From positions 1 through 14,270 of the forward strand of contig CANQQN010000021.1 in NCBI GenBank assembly GCA_947625995.1: a stretch of DNA of 14,270 nt, given 5' to 3'. This document shows positions 11,816 to 14,270 of this stretch, piece by piece. The notes below the pieces were generated by a model. It worked only from the letters and a program-made list of their open reading frames with translations, did no database searches and was not told where the DNA came from. The stretch comes from an uncultured Lachnospiraceae bacterium. GTDB taxonomy: Bacteria; Bacillota; Clostridia; Lachnospirales; Lachnospiraceae. Both the position numbers and the translations under genes were made by a program. The first letter of the stretch is position 1. Every line of letters begins with the position of its first letter.

Positions 11816-14270
11816 ATGGATATTTCAAAGCTTCAGGCATATGAGTTACTGGAACAGCGCAGGATCGAGGACGTACATGCAGACGGGTATTATCTGAGGC
11901 ACAAAAAAAGCGGCGCCCGCGTGGCTCTGCTTTTGAATGACGATGAGAACAAGGTGTTTACCATCGGATTCCGCACGCCGCCGGAGGACAGCACCGGGCT
12001 GCCCCATATTCTGGAGCACTCCGTGCTTTGCGGGTCCAAACATTTTCCGGCAAAAGACCCCTTTGTGGAGCTTGCGAAGGGTTCTTTGAATACGTTTCTG
12101 AACGCCATGACCTATCCGGATAAGACGGTGTATCCTGTTGCCAGTTGCAACGACAAGGATTTTCAGAACCTGATGCACGTGTATATGGATGCCGTTCTGC
12201 TTACCAATATCTACGACAGGGAGGAAATTTTCCGTCAGGAGGGCTGGCATTACGAATTGGAGTCGCCAGACGGGGAACTGACCTATAACGGTGTTGTTTA
12301 CAACGAGATGAAGGGCGCATTTTCATCCCCGGAGGGAGTGCTGGAACGGGAGATCTTAAATTCTCTTTACCCCGATACCCCCTATGCCCATGAGTCCGGC
12401 GGTGACCCTGAACAGATCCCTGAATTGAAATATTCCCAGTTTCTAGGCTTTCACAGCAGGTATTACCATCCTTCCAACAGTTATATCTATCTTTACGGAA
12501 ATATGGATGGAGAGGAAAAGCTGCGGTGGCTGGATGAGGAATATCTTTCTAATTATGATAAAATGGACATTGCGTCAGAAATTCCCCTGCAGAAGCCATT
12601 TGAGAAAATGAAGACTGTGGTGAAGGAGTACCCGATTACCAGAGAAGAGCCTGTGGAGGACAATACCTATCTGTCCTACAACAAGGCCATTGGAGAATCT
12701 TCCGATATGAAGCTTTGCGGGGCGTTTCAGGTACTGGAATATGTGCTTTTGTCAGCGCCGGGCGCGCCGTTGAAAAAAGCGCTTCTGGATGCGGGCATTG
12801 GCAAGGATATTCTTGGTTCCTATGACAATGGCATCCGCCAGCCCATGTTTTCCGTGATCGCGAAAAATGCCAATGAGGAGCAGGCACAGGCGTTTATCGA
12901 CACCATTGAACGGGTCCTGAAGGAAAGCGTGGAAAAGGGGATCGATACGAAAGCGCTGGAGGCCGCCATCAATTACTACGAATTCCGGTACAGGGAGGCA
13001 GATTACGGTACCTATTCCGCCGGGTTGATGTACGGACTGGATATGTATAACACTTGGCTCTATGATGACGCCCTGCCTTTTCAGGCCATTGAAATGCTGG
13101 ATGTCTACGATTTCCTGAAAAAACAATTGGGAACCGGCTATTTTGAGAAGCTGGTACAGACCTGCCTGTTAGACAATACCCATGGCTCTATGGTGATCAT
13201 CCGGCCGAAGCAGGGACTGACAGCGGAGGCAGAAAAACAACTGAAAGAGAAGCTGGCGGCTTACAAGGCGACGCTGGATGAGAAGGAGATCGAGGAACTG
13301 ATCGCTTCCACAAAAGCGCTCAAGGCTTATCAGCAGGAGCCATCCACAAGAGAAGAACTGGAGAGCATTCCACTCTTAAAGCGGGAGGATCTGAAAAAAG
13401 AGATCCAGCCTTTGCAGAATGAAGAACGTTCGATCGGGGACACAAGGGCTATCGTCCACCGGATGTTTACAAACGGCATCGCGTATACCCAGCTTTTGTT
13501 TGATATGAGGTATGTGCCGAACCGACTGCTTGGTTACGCCGGACTTTTAAAATCCGTGCTGGGCTATGTGGACACGGAGCATTATGATTACGGTGAACTG
13601 TTCAATGAGATCAACAGAAGCACCGGCGGTATCGTCTCCTCACTGGATCCCTTATCGGATTTGTCCGCTGTTTTAAAAGGGCAGGAAGCAACGGTTCCGC
13701 TGGATTTTCATCTGTATTTCCATATGAGCGCCAAATCGCTGTATGACAAGCAGGATGTGGTGTTTTCCATGCTGGAGGAGATCATAAAGACTTCAAAGCT
13801 GGAGGACACAAAGCGCCTGTATGAGATCGTTGCCCAGCAGAAATCCTATATGCAGATGTATGTGCAGAGCTCCGGTCACGGCGCGGCGTTGGGCAGGGCG
13901 TCCTCTTATTTTTCACCGGTAGCCTATGTTACCGACTGTACCAATGGGGTGTCCTATTATGAATTATTAAAAGATCTGGAAGAGCATTTTGAGGAAAGAA
14001 AAGAAGAACTTGTAAAAAATTTAAAATCTCTGATGTTCCTGATCTTCAGAAAAGAAAATCTGATCGTGGACTATACGGGAGAAGAGGCAGGTTACCGCGG
14101 TTTCGCGGAAGGAGTTGCTCGTATACAGAATTTGTTATATGAAGAACCGCTGCTGAACAAGGAGCGCTTTACATTTGTTCCGCAAAAAAGGAATGAAGGT
14201 CTGCGCACCGCGTCAAAAGTACAGTATGTGGCTGTGGCCGGTAATTTCCTGAAGGCGGGTCTTCCCTATA
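11816..14270 (+). CDS. M16C zinc metallopeptidase (presequence-protease/Cym1-like), truncated at right edge
   Basis: Large cytoplasmic-type peptidase of the insulinase family. 818 codons are visible and the frame is open at the window end; family members are about 970 residues. The inverted zinc motif HILEH (64-68: ligands His64 and His68, catalytic Glu67) is followed by the third ligand Glu164 in YNEMKGAFSSP. The GFRTPPEDSTGLPHILEHSVLCGS stretch (51-74) and SLNTFLNAMTYPDKTVYP (90-107) are characteristic of PreP-type enzymes, which degrade unstructured peptides in a closed chamber made of two halves. The second half begins around residue 500; the visible part ends in SKVQYVAVAGN, also typical. 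There is no signal peptide. Start ATG has AAGGAG 11 nt upstream. Strand and context suggest a separate housekeeping gene. Confidence 0.95.
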   Translation, partial: MDISKLQAYELLEQRRIEDVHADGYYLRHKKSGARVALLLNDDENKVFTIGFRTPPEDSTGLPHILEHSVLCGSKHFPAKDPFVELAKGSLNTFLNAMTYPDKTVYPVASCNDKDFQNLMHVYMDAVLLTNIYDREEIFRQEGWHYELESPDGELTYNGVVYNEMKGAFSSPEGVLEREILNSLYPDTPYAHESGGDPEQIPELKYSQFLGFHSRYYHPSNSYIYLYGNMDGEEKLRWLDEEYLSNYDKMDIASEIPLQKPFEKMKTVVKEYPITREEPVEDNTYLSYNKAIGESSDMKLCGAFQVLEYVLLSAPGAPLKKALLDAGIGKDILGSYDNGIRQPMFSVIAKNANEEQAQAFIDTIERVLKESVEKGIDTKALEAAINYYEFRYREADYGTYSAGLMYGLDMYNTWLYDDALPFQAIEMLDVYDFLKKQLGTGYFEKLVQTCLLDNTHGSMVIIRPKQGLTAEAEKQLKEKLAAYKATLDEKEIEELIASTKALKAYQQEPSTREELESIPLLKREDLKKEIQPLQNEERSIGDTRAIVHRMFTNGIAYTQLLFDMRYVPNRLLGYAGLLKSVLGYVDTEHYDYGELFNEINRSTGGIVSSLDPLSDLSAVLKGQEATVPLDFHLYFHMSAKSLYDKQDVVFSMLEEIIKTSKLEDTKRLYEIVAQQKSYMQMYVQSSGHGAALGRASSYFSPVAYVTDCTNGVSYYELLKDLEEHFEERKEELVKNLKSLMFLIFRKENLIVDYTGEEAGYRGFAEGVARIQNLLYEEPLLNKERFTFVPQKRNEGLRTASKVQYVAVAGNFLKAGLPY

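Overview
This 14.3-kb window looks like chromosome of a Gram-positive anaerobe of the class Clostridia, most likely a Lachnospiraceae relative. That is an inference from an HPr kinase, a CsoR-type copper repressor, an ECF-type vitamin transporter subunit, strong AGGAGG-type ribosome sites and consensus TTGACA/TATAAT promoters. Most of it is housekeeping DNA; the left end (1-1220) is accessory in character.

Left end. The window opens with the 3' end of a group II intron (domains V and VI, ending near 76). A minus-strand gene (172-780) follows, encoding a coiled-coil protein built from a 21-residue repeat that is almost identical at DNA level with exact 63-bp spacing. Between it and the copper operon (885-1069) is a compact, unrecognised minus-strand transcription unit: a near-consensus promoter, a Shine-Dalgarno, a 25-codon ORF, long-range complementary arms and an intrinsic terminator.

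Copper operon (minus, 4272-1181). A TTGACA-N17-TATAAT promoter carries two CsoR-like operators in inverted orientation. It drives csoR, an intercistronic hairpin, and a Cu(I) P1B-ATPase (copA). The ATPase ends in a fused CopZ-like metal-binding domain that has its own internal ribosome site and ATG. The operator palindrome is followed by a T-run and may also terminate transcripts arriving from coaX.

Coenzyme A genes (4299-7298). An ECF S component (probably pantothenate uptake) and type III pantothenate kinase (coaX) run leftward from a promoter with a leader of about 190 nt. coaBC runs rightward from the same intergenic region. Together they cover pantothenate import, phosphorylation, and conversion to 4'-phosphopantetheine. 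An iron-type alcohol dehydrogenase with a TTG start follows coaBC closely.

Carbon control (8438-11664). A strong promoter precedes hprK (HPr kinase/phosphorylase), a DeoR-family regulator and rhaB (rhamnulokinase), which are tightly spaced and probably form one operon. This physically links the global catabolite-repression enzyme to rhamnose use. The window ends inside a large M16C (presequence-protease-like) zinc metallopeptidase, open at the right edge.

No tRNA, rRNA, CRISPR array or complete insertion sequence was seen.
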